This document shows positions 15,240-23,386 of a DNA stretch of 61,439 bases, one piece after another. The position numbers and the translations under genes are program-made. Numbering within the stretch: the first letter of the stretch is position 1; every line of letters starts with the position of its first letter. The notes beneath the pieces were generated by a model. That model was not told the origin of the DNA. It saw only the letters and a program-made list of their open reading frames with translations, and did not search any database. This DNA comes from Propionibacteriaceae bacterium. Its GTDB lineage: Bacteria > Actinomycetota > Actinomycetes > Propionibacteriales > Propionibacteriaceae. The stretch lies in the NCBI GenBank assembly GCA_031266665.1, contig JAISAO010000069.1, positions 1-61,439 on the forward strand, given 5' to 3'.

Positions 15240-17428
15240 ATGGTGTCCCTTTCGGTGATTTTTTCTTCGGTCTGTCGCCTGACCGCCTGGCCGGTTGGCA
15301 GCGGCAGGCGGGAGCGGGTGACAATCCCGTCCGGCCAAGTTATGACGGCGACAGCGTCGTCGGTCGTCAAACTGACGGGGCCTGGGGTCGGCGCTGGGAC
15401 CAACCCGATCAGGACCCAGGTCCAGGCGCCTGGTCGGACGGGATAGTCGAGATGGGGGATCTGGGTCGGACCGCCCAGGGGGCTGGCGTCGGCCCGGACC
15501 ATGGTCCCGGCCCGGCCGCCGGCGGTCAGGGGAACGAGACTGGAGTAGAGCCGCCCGGGAGCGGCCTCGGGCGGGGCGGATTCAGGCGCGGGCGAATCGG
15601 GTTCGGCCCCGAGTCGGTCAAGGTCGGCCGAGGACAGAGCGGGTACGGCCGGGGTGGGACCGGGTTCGGACGCGGGTTGACCGGGCTCGACCCTGGGCTG
15701 GCCCGGCCCGCTCTCGTTTTGGTCGGGTTCGACCGCCAGTCGGTCCGACTCGGCCACGTCCTGGTCCGGGCCGGCCACCGGCCAGCCGCTCAGGCGCAAC
15801 CATTCGGCCTCGGGCGCCGGGTCCTGGACCAGGACGCCGCGCGCCTCCCAACCGGGGCGCAGGATCGACACCACCGTCAGCCGGCCGGCCGGCTGGGCCC
15901 GGCCGGTCCAGCCGGAGCCGTGGTCCACCTGTTCGGGATCGGGGTCGAGCCAGTGGGCCTGGGCGGCCGAGGCGGCCAGGGCCGGGCCGTCGGGCGGCGC
16001 CTCCAGGGCCAGGGTGCGGAAACCGGCCCGGTGGGAGGCCCGGCCCCGCCGGTCGAGCAGGGCGACGGACTGGTCCGGCGGATTGGCCCAGGCGTCTAGG
16101 TCGAGCGCGGGGAAGGTGGCGCTGGAGTAGCCCAGGCGGGCGTAGAGCGGCGAGTCGCCCACCAGATCGCCTGGGTGGGCGTGGTCGGTGCCGTGGTTGG
16201 CCACCCGGACCAGGCCGTCGGCCCGCCGGCCGGCCGCCACCCAGCCGGGGGCGGCCATCACTCTAAGAAAGTCTGATTGTTCAACGGGCAGGGGTTGCTC
16301 GACCGCCGTCCAAACCGGGTGGCGCCTGGGCAGGGCCAGGCCGAGGAAGCCCTTGGCCGCCCAATAGGGGGAGCCGGGGCCGGAGTAGGACTGGGCCAAC
16401 CGGGGCCAGGGCCGGAACCAGCCCAGCGTCAGCCGGCCGTGCTCGTCCGGGACGCCGTGGTCGTGGAAGTGACGCGCCACGCCGGAGGCGGCCCGGCGCA
16501 GCAGCCCGGGGTCCAAGGCGGGGACCTCGGCCATGGCCCCGGCCCAGAAGGCGGCGGCGGCCGCCTGGCGGTAGATCAGGGAGCGGCCCTGGATCAACGG
16601 TCCGCCGTCGGCCCCGACCAGATGGACCAGGTCCTCCAGGTAGCGGCCCAGCTGGGCGCGGTCGCGTTGGCGGCGGCCGTCGTCGGCCAAGGCCGTGGCC
16701 CCCGCCATGCGCTGCCACAAGGTGGGGTAGAGCTGGAGCGCCCAGCCGGTGTAATGGTCGAAACAGCGCCCGTGGCCGTCGGACAACCAGCCGTCGGCCC
16801 GGCGGAAGGAGTCGTGCAGGGCCAGACCTTGGGCCAAATCGTCGGCCGACCAGGGGCCGCCGACCGAGCGCAGGAAGGTCTCGACCACCACTCGAAACCA
16901 AAGCCAGTTGTTCTTGGGGTAGGTCTGGTCGCCCACCGCCGGGGACAGGTAGGCGATGACACGTTCTTGGACGCCGCCGTCCAGCCGGTCCCAGATTTGT
17001 TCCCGGGTCAGGTCCAGGATCAGGGCCAAGGAGGCGGCCTCGACCTTGGCCTGGGGGTGCTCGGTCAGGCGAACCCAACGGTCGGGCGAGGCCGGATCGA
17101 CACCCTCGGCGATGCCCTGGGCGTACCACTCGGCCAGGTTGTGGCGGTCGTCCCCCTCGGCCCCGGCCAGGCGGAAGCCGGCCAGCAAGAAGGTCCGGGC
17201 GAAGCCCTCCAACCGGTCGACCGCCCGGCCGTAGCCGCCCTCGGGCCCGGGCAACAGGACGCCGCCGTGGCCGGGCGAGGCGAAGTGGCGGACGGACAAC
17301 AGCAAGCGGTCGGCCAGAGCCTCCCAATGCTCCCGGGTCCAACCGGTGTGGGGGGACAAGCGCCAGTCCGGCGGCGGCCAAGCCGGGGCCAGGGCGGCGT
17401 CACGCTCCACGATGAGCCTTTCGTCCAT
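15236..17428 (-). CDS. DUF2264 protein, probable uronate-acting glycoside hydrolase
   Basis: 730 residues. The N-terminal 400 match the DUF2264 alpha-barrel: motifs YPKNNWLWFRVVVETFL, DGHGRCFDHYTGWALQLYP and SGPGSPYWAAKGFLGLALP. I recall DUF2264 enzymes being placed in GH154 with beta-glucuronidase activity, but this needs checking. No signal peptide is visible, so it acts on imported sugars. The C-terminal beta region is broken by an 80-residue Pro/Glu/Asp-rich repetitive insert (about 15540-15790). It is the first gene of the leftward operon and is translationally coupled to the binding-protein gene. Confidence 0.8.
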   Translation of the reverse strand: MDERLIVERDAALAPAWPPPDWRLSPHTGWTREHWEALADRLLLSVRHFASPGHGGVLLPGPEGGYGRAVDRLEGFARTFLLAGFRLAGAEGDDRHNLAEWYAQGIAEGVDPASPDRWVRLTEHPQAKVEAASLALILDLTREQIWDRLDGGVQERVIAYLSPAVGDQTYPKNNWLWFRVVVETFLRSVGGPWSADDLAQGLALHDSFRRADGWLSDGHGRCFDHYTGWALQLYPTLWQRMAGATALADDGRRQRDRAQLGRYLEDLVHLVGADGGPLIQGRSLIYRQAAAAAFWAGAMAEVPALDPGLLRRAASGVARHFHDHGVPDEHGRLTLGWFRPWPRLAQSYSGPGSPYWAAKGFLGLALPRRHPVWTAVEQPLPVEQSDFLRVMAAPGWVAAGRRADGLVRVANHGTDHAHPGDLVGDSPLYARLGYSSATFPALDLDAWANPPDQSVALLDRRGRASHRAGFRTLALEAPPDGPALAASAAQAHWLDPDPEQVDHGSGWTGRAQPAGRLTVVSILRPGWEARGVLVQDPAPEAEWLRLSGWPVAGPDQDVAESDRLAVEPDQNESGPGQPRVEPGQPASEPGPTPAVPALSSADLDRLGAEPDSPAPESAPPEAAPGRLYSSLVPLTAGGRAGTMVRADASPLGGPTQIPHLDYPVRPGAWTWVLIGLVPAPTPGPVSLTTDDAVAVITWPDGIVTRSRLPLPTGQAVRRQTEEKITERDTI

Positions 17429-17813
17429 GTCGGGCAGCCAGCGGCAGCCGCTGACCTAGGTGACAGAAGATACTTAATCATACATTTTCGCTCTTTACAA
17501 GGCGATAATCTATGCACTATCCTTCGTTATAGAATTGTTATGTCTGATCGTGAGCGTTCGGCGGTAGGTTTCAAGGTGTCCGGCGGATCGGGTCCGAGAC
17601 CTGATTCGCCGACTGTCGGCGGGTCGGGAGGCCGCGACGGGCGTGGTGGGGCGGCGCCGAGTCGGGGACTGACTGGGTGCCCGGCTAGCGCCGCCGCCCC
17701 GGGCCGTGCCGGGTCGCCCCTAGTGGGGCGGGCCGCCTTGGGCCGCACCGGGCCATTGGGCGCCGAGGGGCTTCCCCGACGTCGCGCCGACGAGAAGGAC
17801 GAGAGGAGTCGTC
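17429..17813. promoter_or_regulatory. Divergent control region of the uronate cluster
   Basis: A 385-bp gap between the leftward DUF2264-transporter operon and the rightward lyase gene. Bases 17465-17555 are strikingly AT-rich for this genome and must hold the divergent promoters; the imperfect dyad GATAATCTATGCACTATC (17504-17521) is an operator candidate for the DeoR/LacI-type regulator downstream. At 17581-17611 a 14-bp stem (CGGCGGATCGGGTC, loop CGA) pairs fully if G-U pairs are allowed. The remaining part is GC-rich without recognised signals. Confidence 0.45.
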
Positions 17814-20261
17814 GTGGGGCGTTTCGCCGGACCCCTGGCCGGGTTGTGGCCCGGCTTGACCGAGGCGCGGCTGGCCGACTGGTTGCGGCCGCCGGCCGAC
17901 TGTCTGCCGCTGCCGCCGGCCGCCGACCGGGCGGCCTGGGGGGAGGGCGGACGGGCCGACCGGGCGACCGTGGGCTGCTTGGTCGCCCGGGCCGAGTCCG
18001 ACCGGGGCCAGCCCTGGCCCGCGCTGCCGGCCTCGGCCTGGGCCCAGTTCCACCGCCGAGGCGAGCGCCAGAGCTATGAGACCGCTTGCTTCGCCCGCGC
18101 CGCCCGCCTCAACCGGGCGGTGGTGGCGGCCGCCGCCAGCGGCGGGTCGGCCGAGTGGCTGGACGAGGTGGGGGACGGGTTGGTCTTGTTGTGCGAGCAG
18201 AGCAGTTGGTGCTGGCCGGCCCACGACGACGCCTGGCCACGCTCGGGCGCCATCCTGCCCGACGCCGCCCGCCCCTATCTCGACCTGGGGGCGGGCGAGG
18301 CGGCGGCCCAGGCGGCTTGGACCTGGCAGTTGGTGGGGGCCGAGTTGGAGGCCCGCCTGCCCGGGCTCAGGCGCCGCCTCGACCTGGAGTTGGAGCGGCG
18401 CGTTCTGGACCCCTTGGAGGGCCGCCGCGACTGGCCCTGGCTGGGCCGCGACACCCCGGTCCACAACTGGAACCCGTGGATCTTGGGCCACGTCCTGACG
18501 GCCGCCCTGCGCCTGGTGGAGGACCGCCCCCGGCGGGCACGGCTGGTGCGGCTGTGTCTGGAGGGACTGGACCGCTACGTCGCCGCCCTGCCCGAGGACG
18601 GGGCGGTGGACGAGGGCCAGGCCTACTGGTGGCACGGCGCCGGCCGGCTGTTGGAGGCCCTGGCCGTGTTGCGCCACGCCAGCGGCGGGCGGCTGGACGC
18701 CCTCGGCCTGCCCCGGTTGCGGCGGACGCTCGGCTTTCCGGCGGCCATGGACCTGGGCGGGGGATGGTGCCTCAACTACGCCGACGCCTCGGCCAAACCG
18801 ACATCCGAGCAGCCCTGGGCCACGCTCTTCCGTCTGGCCACCTTGATGGGGGAGCCGGCGGCGGCGGCCCACGCCCTGTCCCGGCGGGTGGTTGGGACGC
18901 CGGTGGCCGAGTCCGAGGACGGCCTGGCCCGACTGCTGCCGGCCTTGATCGACCAGGCCTGGGCACGGGGGCGGAGGGACGGAGCGGGCGGCGCTGGGGT
19001 CGATGGTGACGTTCCGGGCGGTGGGGCTGGCACGGCCGTTCCGAGCGGTGGTGGGGCGGGGGCTTTCGTTCCGGGCGGGGTGATGGGTGTCGCTGTTCGA
19101 GGCGCCGGGGTGGGCGGCGTCGTTCCAGGTGATGGGGTGGGTGCTGCCGTTCCGGGTGGCGATGGGGCCGGCGCCGCCGTTCCGGATAGTGGGATTTATC
19201 CCTCTGGCGTTGGCCCGGCGGGAGAGGGGCGGACCCTAGGCGGCGGGGGGCTGGAGCGGGCCTGGCCGCGTGACCTCTATTACGCCTCGACCCAGGTCTG
19301 GGTGGCCCGGCAGCGGGCCGGCGCGACGACCGACCTGACGGTCTCCGCCAAGGGCGGCCACAACGGCGAGAACCACAACCACTGCGATGTCGGCACGGTC
19401 ATCGTGGCGCTGGACGGCCGGCCCGTGCTGGTGGACGCCGGCCGCGCCACCTACACCGCCTTGAGTTTCGGCCCCGAGCGCCACCGCCTCTGGGCCAACG
19501 CCAGCCAATGGCACAATGTGCCTTTCGTCGGCCGGACGGAGGACGACGGCGGCCAAGGCGTCGGCCGCGCCTTCGCCGCCAGCGGGGCGCGGTCCGGCTG
19601 GGACGAGGCTGATAGCTGGTTCGAGTTGGAGCTGGCCGAGGCCTACGCCGTCGGCCGGTTGGCCGCTTGGCGCCGGACCGTCCGGCTGGAGCGGGGCGTG
19701 GCGCCGGCCGTCCGCCTGGTTGACGGCGGTGCCTCTCCCGACGATGCCGCCGGCGGCTCTCTTGGCGGGATGGGCGGCGGCGTTCCCCTCGGCGGGCCGG
19801 CGATGGAGACGGGACAGCCGCTCCCACAGGCCGTCCAGCCCATGATCGGGAGGTTTGGCCCCGGGCGGCCGGCGGCGGGTCGGGCTCAGGCCGTGATCCA
19901 CGACGCCTGGCGGCCGGGGCCGGAGGCCGGGAGGTTGGCGGCGGGGGCGGCCCAGGTCGTGATCCACGACGCCTGGCGGTTGTCGCCGGGCGCAGACAGC
20001 CGGGTGGAGCTGCGTTATCTACTGGCCGGCCGGCCGCTGGAACTGGGGTCAACGGCTCTGCGGCTGGCCAGCCTGGCCGGCGCCACTTGGGAGCTGGCCT
20101 GGGGCGAGGGGCCGCGCGCCCGGCTGGTGGAGCGCCCCCTGGACGACCCGTTGCTGACCCGGGTGTGGGGGGACGGGCTGGTCCAACTGCGCCTGGACGT
20201 CTCGGCCTTGTCCCAGGCCAGGGTGATCATCCGGGCGGTGGCCGCGCAAAAGCGAACATAA
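17814..20261 (+). CDS. Heparinase II/III-family polysaccharide lyase
   Basis: 815 residues from GTG 17814 with GAGAGGAG upstream. The N-terminal alpha-barrel carries DTPVHNWNPWILGHV and DEGQAYWWHGAGRLLE; the C-terminal beta-sandwich carries the family hallmark SAKGGHNGENHNHCDVG and later VLVDAG. Such lyases cut uronic-acid polysaccharides by beta-elimination, making unsaturated ends for the GH88 enzyme. There is no signal peptide, so it likely works on oligosaccharides inside the cell. It is inflated by a Gly/Val/Pro repeat insert (residues about 388-475) and by a 66-bp tandem duplication encoding VIHDAWR twice (19893 and 19959). Confidence 0.85.
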   Translation: MGRFAGPLAGLWPGLTEARLADWLRPPADCLPLPPAADRAAWGEGGRADRATVGCLVARAESDRGQPWPALPASAWAQFHRRGERQSYETACFARAARLNRAVVAAAASGGSAEWLDEVGDGLVLLCEQSSWCWPAHDDAWPRSGAILPDAARPYLDLGAGEAAAQAAWTWQLVGAELEARLPGLRRRLDLELERRVLDPLEGRRDWPWLGRDTPVHNWNPWILGHVLTAALRLVEDRPRRARLVRLCLEGLDRYVAALPEDGAVDEGQAYWWHGAGRLLEALAVLRHASGGRLDALGLPRLRRTLGFPAAMDLGGGWCLNYADASAKPTSEQPWATLFRLATLMGEPAAAAHALSRRVVGTPVAESEDGLARLLPALIDQAWARGRRDGAGGAGVDGDVPGGGAGTAVPSGGGAGAFVPGGVMGVAVRGAGVGGVVPGDGVGAAVPGGDGAGAAVPDSGIYPSGVGPAGEGRTLGGGGLERAWPRDLYYASTQVWVARQRAGATTDLTVSAKGGHNGENHNHCDVGTVIVALDGRPVLVDAGRATYTALSFGPERHRLWANASQWHNVPFVGRTEDDGGQGVGRAFAASGARSGWDEADSWFELELAEAYAVGRLAAWRRTVRLERGVAPAVRLVDGGASPDDAAGGSLGGMGGGVPLGGPAMETGQPLPQAVQPMIGRFGPGRPAAGRAQAVIHDAWRPGPEAGRLAAGAAQVVIHDAWRLSPGADSRVELRYLLAGRPLELGSTALRLASLAGATWELAWGEGPRARLVERPLDDPLLTRVWGDGLVQLRLDVSALSQARVIIRAVAAQKRT

Positions 20262-20317
20262 CCGTAAGCCTTGGGCCGTTGTGGCACTAAGGTGGGTCTA
20301 CCAGAGAGGACGGGGCG

Positions 20318-21466
20318 ATGACCGAGGAAGCCGGGCCGGGCACCCCAGAGCCCAAGGCCTTGGCCGGACCCAGGCGGGAACAGCTGTTGGCCCTGGTGCG
20401 ACGGCGGGACGGCGCCCGGGTGGCCGACCTGGCGGCGGCCCTCAACGTCACCACTGTGACCATTCGGCGCGACCTGGAGCGGCTGGCGGCCGAGGGCCGA
20501 GTGGAGCGCGTCCACGGCGGCGCCCGGCCGATAGACCGGAGCGACCGGGCCGACCGGAGCGCCGCGCCGGCCGACCCGCCGTCCCCGGGCGGGAAGGGGG
20601 CCAGGCTGGAGGGCCAGGTGGCCATGCTGGTGCCCGGCCTCGACTTCTACTGGCCGGCGGTGGCGCGGGCGGCCGAGGCCGAGGCCAAACGCCACGGGCT
20701 GAGACTGTTGTTGCGGGGGGACTCCTACGAGTCGGTGGACGAGCGGCCGGCCCTGGCCCCGCTGTTCGAGGCGGCGGACGTGCGCGGGGTGTTGGCCGTG
20801 CCGAACGTTGAGGGCCAGCGCGCCGGGGAGGTCATCGACTGGATCACGCGCCAGCGGGCGCCGTGCGTCCTGATGGAGCGCGAGGCGGTGGCCCCGTCGC
20901 TGCACCGCCCGGTCGAATCGGTGGCCAGCGACCACGCCCTGGGGGCCGAGTTGGCCCTGCGCCACCTCTGGGGCCTGGGGCACCGCCGCCTCGGCTTGGT
21001 GGTGTCGCGCAACTCGCCCACCACGCGCAAGATCCGCCTCGGTTTCGAGCGCGGCCAAGCCGAGCTGGGGTTGGACCCGGCGGCCGGTTTCGACGCCCTC
21101 ATCCCCGACACCCGCACCGCCGGTTTCGCCGCCGCCATCGACGCCGTCATCGACCGGGTCAAGGCCACAGCTGTGACCGGCCTGCTGGTCCACTCCGACC
21201 GCGAGGCCATGGGCCTGGTGCAGCGGCTGGAGATCAGGGGGCTGGCCGTCCCCGGCGACCTCTCCGTGGTGGCCTACGACGACGAGGTGGCCGGGCTCTT
21301 CACCCCCGCCCTGACGGCCGTCCGCCCGGCCCGCCAGGCCCTGGGGACGGCCGGGGTGCGCCTGCTGGTGGAGCGCTTGTTGGAGCCGGACCGCCCGGTC
21401 CACCGGATGACGATCAGCCCGGAGATCTTCTGCCGCGAGTCCACCGCCGCCCCCCACGGCGTCTGA
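20318..21466 (+). CDS. DeoR-type HTH / LacI-type sensor hybrid regulator
   Basis: 382 residues. Residues about 19-70 form a DeoR-family winged helix (VADLAAALNVTTVTIRRDLE, then a basic wing with RVHGGA). From about residue 95 the protein switches to a LacI/periplasmic-binding-protein sensor (GVLAVPNV, SVASDHALGAELALRHLWGLGHRRLGLV). The wing-to-sensor linker lacks the LacI hinge helix. It lies just downstream of the lyase gene on the same strand, so it probably senses a uronate intermediate or oligosaccharide and controls this cluster. Confidence 0.88.
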   Translation: MTEEAGPGTPEPKALAGPRREQLLALVRRRDGARVADLAAALNVTTVTIRRDLERLAAEGRVERVHGGARPIDRSDRADRSAAPADPPSPGGKGARLEGQVAMLVPGLDFYWPAVARAAEAEAKRHGLRLLLRGDSYESVDERPALAPLFEAADVRGVLAVPNVEGQRAGEVIDWITRQRAPCVLMEREAVAPSLHRPVESVASDHALGAELALRHLWGLGHRRLGLVVSRNSPTTRKIRLGFERGQAELGLDPAAGFDALIPDTRTAGFAAAIDAVIDRVKATAVTGLLVHSDREAMGLVQRLEIRGLAVPGDLSVVAYDDEVAGLFTPALTAVRPARQALGTAGVRLLVERLLEPDRPVHRMTISPEIFCRESTAAPHGV

Positions 21467-21740
21467 GCCCCGGTCCACCGCTGCTCGACTGCCGAGCGGC
21501 CCCATCCGGGCGCGCTGACGGCGGCGCCGACGCTCAGCGGACGTCCAGTCCGCCTTCGCGCCGCCATCACACCCGTGGGACGCCGCGCTCGCCACTGCGC
21601 TCCGGCGCGCTGGCGTCGGCGCCCGGGCTTGACGGGCGTACAGTCCACTGTCGCGATGGTCTGGTCGCCGGCCGAGCGCCGGCGCGACGGCATCGCCTCC
21701 GGCGCCAGGGTTTGGCCGCCGTGTGGAAGGAGAGAGGCTC
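21467..21740. other. Intergenic spacer, no gene seen
   Basis: 274 bp of GC-rich DNA between the regulator and the transporter gene. It holds short imperfect repeats around CGT(C/A)CAGTCC and several weak hairpins. Open frames through it lack ribosome-binding sites. AAGGAGAGAG at its end belongs to the MFS gene. Confidence 0.4.
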
Positions 21741-23207
21741 ATGACACCAGCCACACCCGCTGTCACCGCCTGCGAGCGGCCGTGGGCCGCCGTCTGGTCG
21801 ATGCTGGTCGGCTTCTTCATGCTGATGCTCGACTCGACCATCGTGTCCGTGGCCAACCCGTCCATCCAGGCCGGGCTCGGCGCCTCCCTGACCGAGACGA
21901 TTTGGGTGACCAGCGCCTACCTGCTCGGCCTGGCCGTGCCGCTGCTGGTCGCCGGGCGCCTGGGCGACCGCTTCGGCCAGAAAGCGGTCTTCATGCTCGG
22001 CATGGCGATCTTCGCCCTGGCCTCCCTGGTCGGCGGGTTCGCGCCCAACGTCACCGTGTTGATCGCCGCGCGCGCCATCCAAGGCATCGGCGGCTCGCTC
22101 ATGTCGCCCCAGACGCAAGCGGTGATCGTCCGCATCTTCCCGCCCGAGCGGCGGGGGGCGGCCATGGGTCTGTGGGGCTCGGTCTCCGGCATCGCCATGC
22201 TGGTCGGCCCGATCCTGGGCGGCGTCCTGGTGCGACAGGCCGGCTGGCAGGCCATCTTCCTCATCAACGTTCCGGTCGGCCTGATCGGTCTGATCCTGGC
22301 CGCCCGGCACGTCCCCAGGCTGTCGACCAGCCGTCCCAAGTTCGACTGGCTGGGGATGATCTTGTCGGGCCTCGGGGTGCTGCTGGTGGTGTTCGGTTTG
22401 CAAGAGGCGGTCAGCCGCGACTGGGGCAGGGTGTGGGGGCGGGTGACCATCGGCCAGCTGATCGCCGCCGGGGTCGTCCTGCTGGTGGTCTTCGTGGTCT
22501 ACCAGGCCAAGGCGGCCGCGCCGCTCATCCCGCTGCGGCTGTTCCGCGACCGGGACTTCGCCTTGTCCAACGGCACGATCTTCCTCATCGGCGTCGGCAT
22601 CGCCGGCCTGACCCTGCCGATCTTGTACTTCATCCAGGTGGCGCGCGGCCTCAGCCCCATCATGTCCGCCTTTTTCCTGATGCCGACCGCCGTGGTCGGC
22701 GGAGTGCTGGCGCCGCTGGTCGGCGGCCAGATCGTCGCCCGGCTCGGCGCCAGGCGCGTGGCTTGCTTCGGGCTGATCGTCATGGCCGCCTCGCTGGCCT
22801 GGGACGTCGTCTACTTCACGCCCACCTCGAACATCTGGCTGGTCATGGCGCCCGGCGTGACCATCGGCGTCGGCAACGCCTGTATGTGGAGCCCCGTGGC
22901 GCTGTCGGCCACGCGCCACCTGTCCCCTCAGGACGCGGGCGCGGGAGCGGGCGTCTACAACACCGTCCGACAGGTCGGCTCGGCGCTGGGCGCGGCGGCC
23001 ATGAACACGCTCATGAACGCGCGCCTGGTGGCGCACGGCGTCGACCCGAGCCTGGCCGGGAAGCCGACGGGCGCCCTGACGCCGGCACAGTCGGCGGCCT
23101 TCGCGCAGGCCATGGGCGACTCGATGTGGCTGACCGCCTCAGTGTTCGCCGCCGCCGCCGTCCTGGCCGCCTTTCTCACCGGGCAAGCCGGACGCGCGAG
23201 ACGATGA
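21741..23207 (+). CDS. MFS multidrug exporter, DHA2 (14-TM) family
   Basis: 488 residues from ATG 21741 with AAGGAGAGAG just upstream; a GTG at 21723 in frame would include that ribosome-binding site and is unlikely. Motif A reads GRLGDRFGQK and motif C reads SGIAMLVGPILGG, with LDSTIVSVANPSI in helix 1, all typical of EmrB/QacA drug:proton antiporters. Fourteen hydrophobic segments are consistent. The substrate is unknown; there is no adjacent regulator of the usual MarR/TetR type. Confidence 0.9.
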   Translation: MTPATPAVTACERPWAAVWSMLVGFFMLMLDSTIVSVANPSIQAGLGASLTETIWVTSAYLLGLAVPLLVAGRLGDRFGQKAVFMLGMAIFALASLVGGFAPNVTVLIAARAIQGIGGSLMSPQTQAVIVRIFPPERRGAAMGLWGSVSGIAMLVGPILGGVLVRQAGWQAIFLINVPVGLIGLILAARHVPRLSTSRPKFDWLGMILSGLGVLLVVFGLQEAVSRDWGRVWGRVTIGQLIAAGVVLLVVFVVYQAKAAAPLIPLRLFRDRDFALSNGTIFLIGVGIAGLTLPILYFIQVARGLSPIMSAFFLMPTAVVGGVLAPLVGGQIVARLGARRVACFGLIVMAASLAWDVVYFTPTSNIWLVMAPGVTIGVGNACMWSPVALSATRHLSPQDAGAGAGVYNTVRQVGSALGAAAMNTLMNARLVAHGVDPSLAGKPTGALTPAQSAAFAQAMGDSMWLTASVFAAAAVLAAFLTGQAGRARR

Positions 23208-23386
23208 CCCGGTGGTGGTCGGCTTCAGCAGCTAGGCGTACCCGTCACCGACGCTCATCAAAGGCGTCGAAACCGTCACCGCGCGCCACCTCCCGCGCGA
23301 CGGGTGTGGCCCAGCCGCTCGGCGGTCCGCCGACCAGACAACCCCTCACTCTTAAGCCCCTGTTCTTTGGTCATCCGGCAGGCTCG
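23208..23386. other. Convergent gap, nothing recognised
   Basis: 179 bp between the convergent MFS and dnaX genes. I see no strong hairpin and no coding frame with support. Confidence 0.35.
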
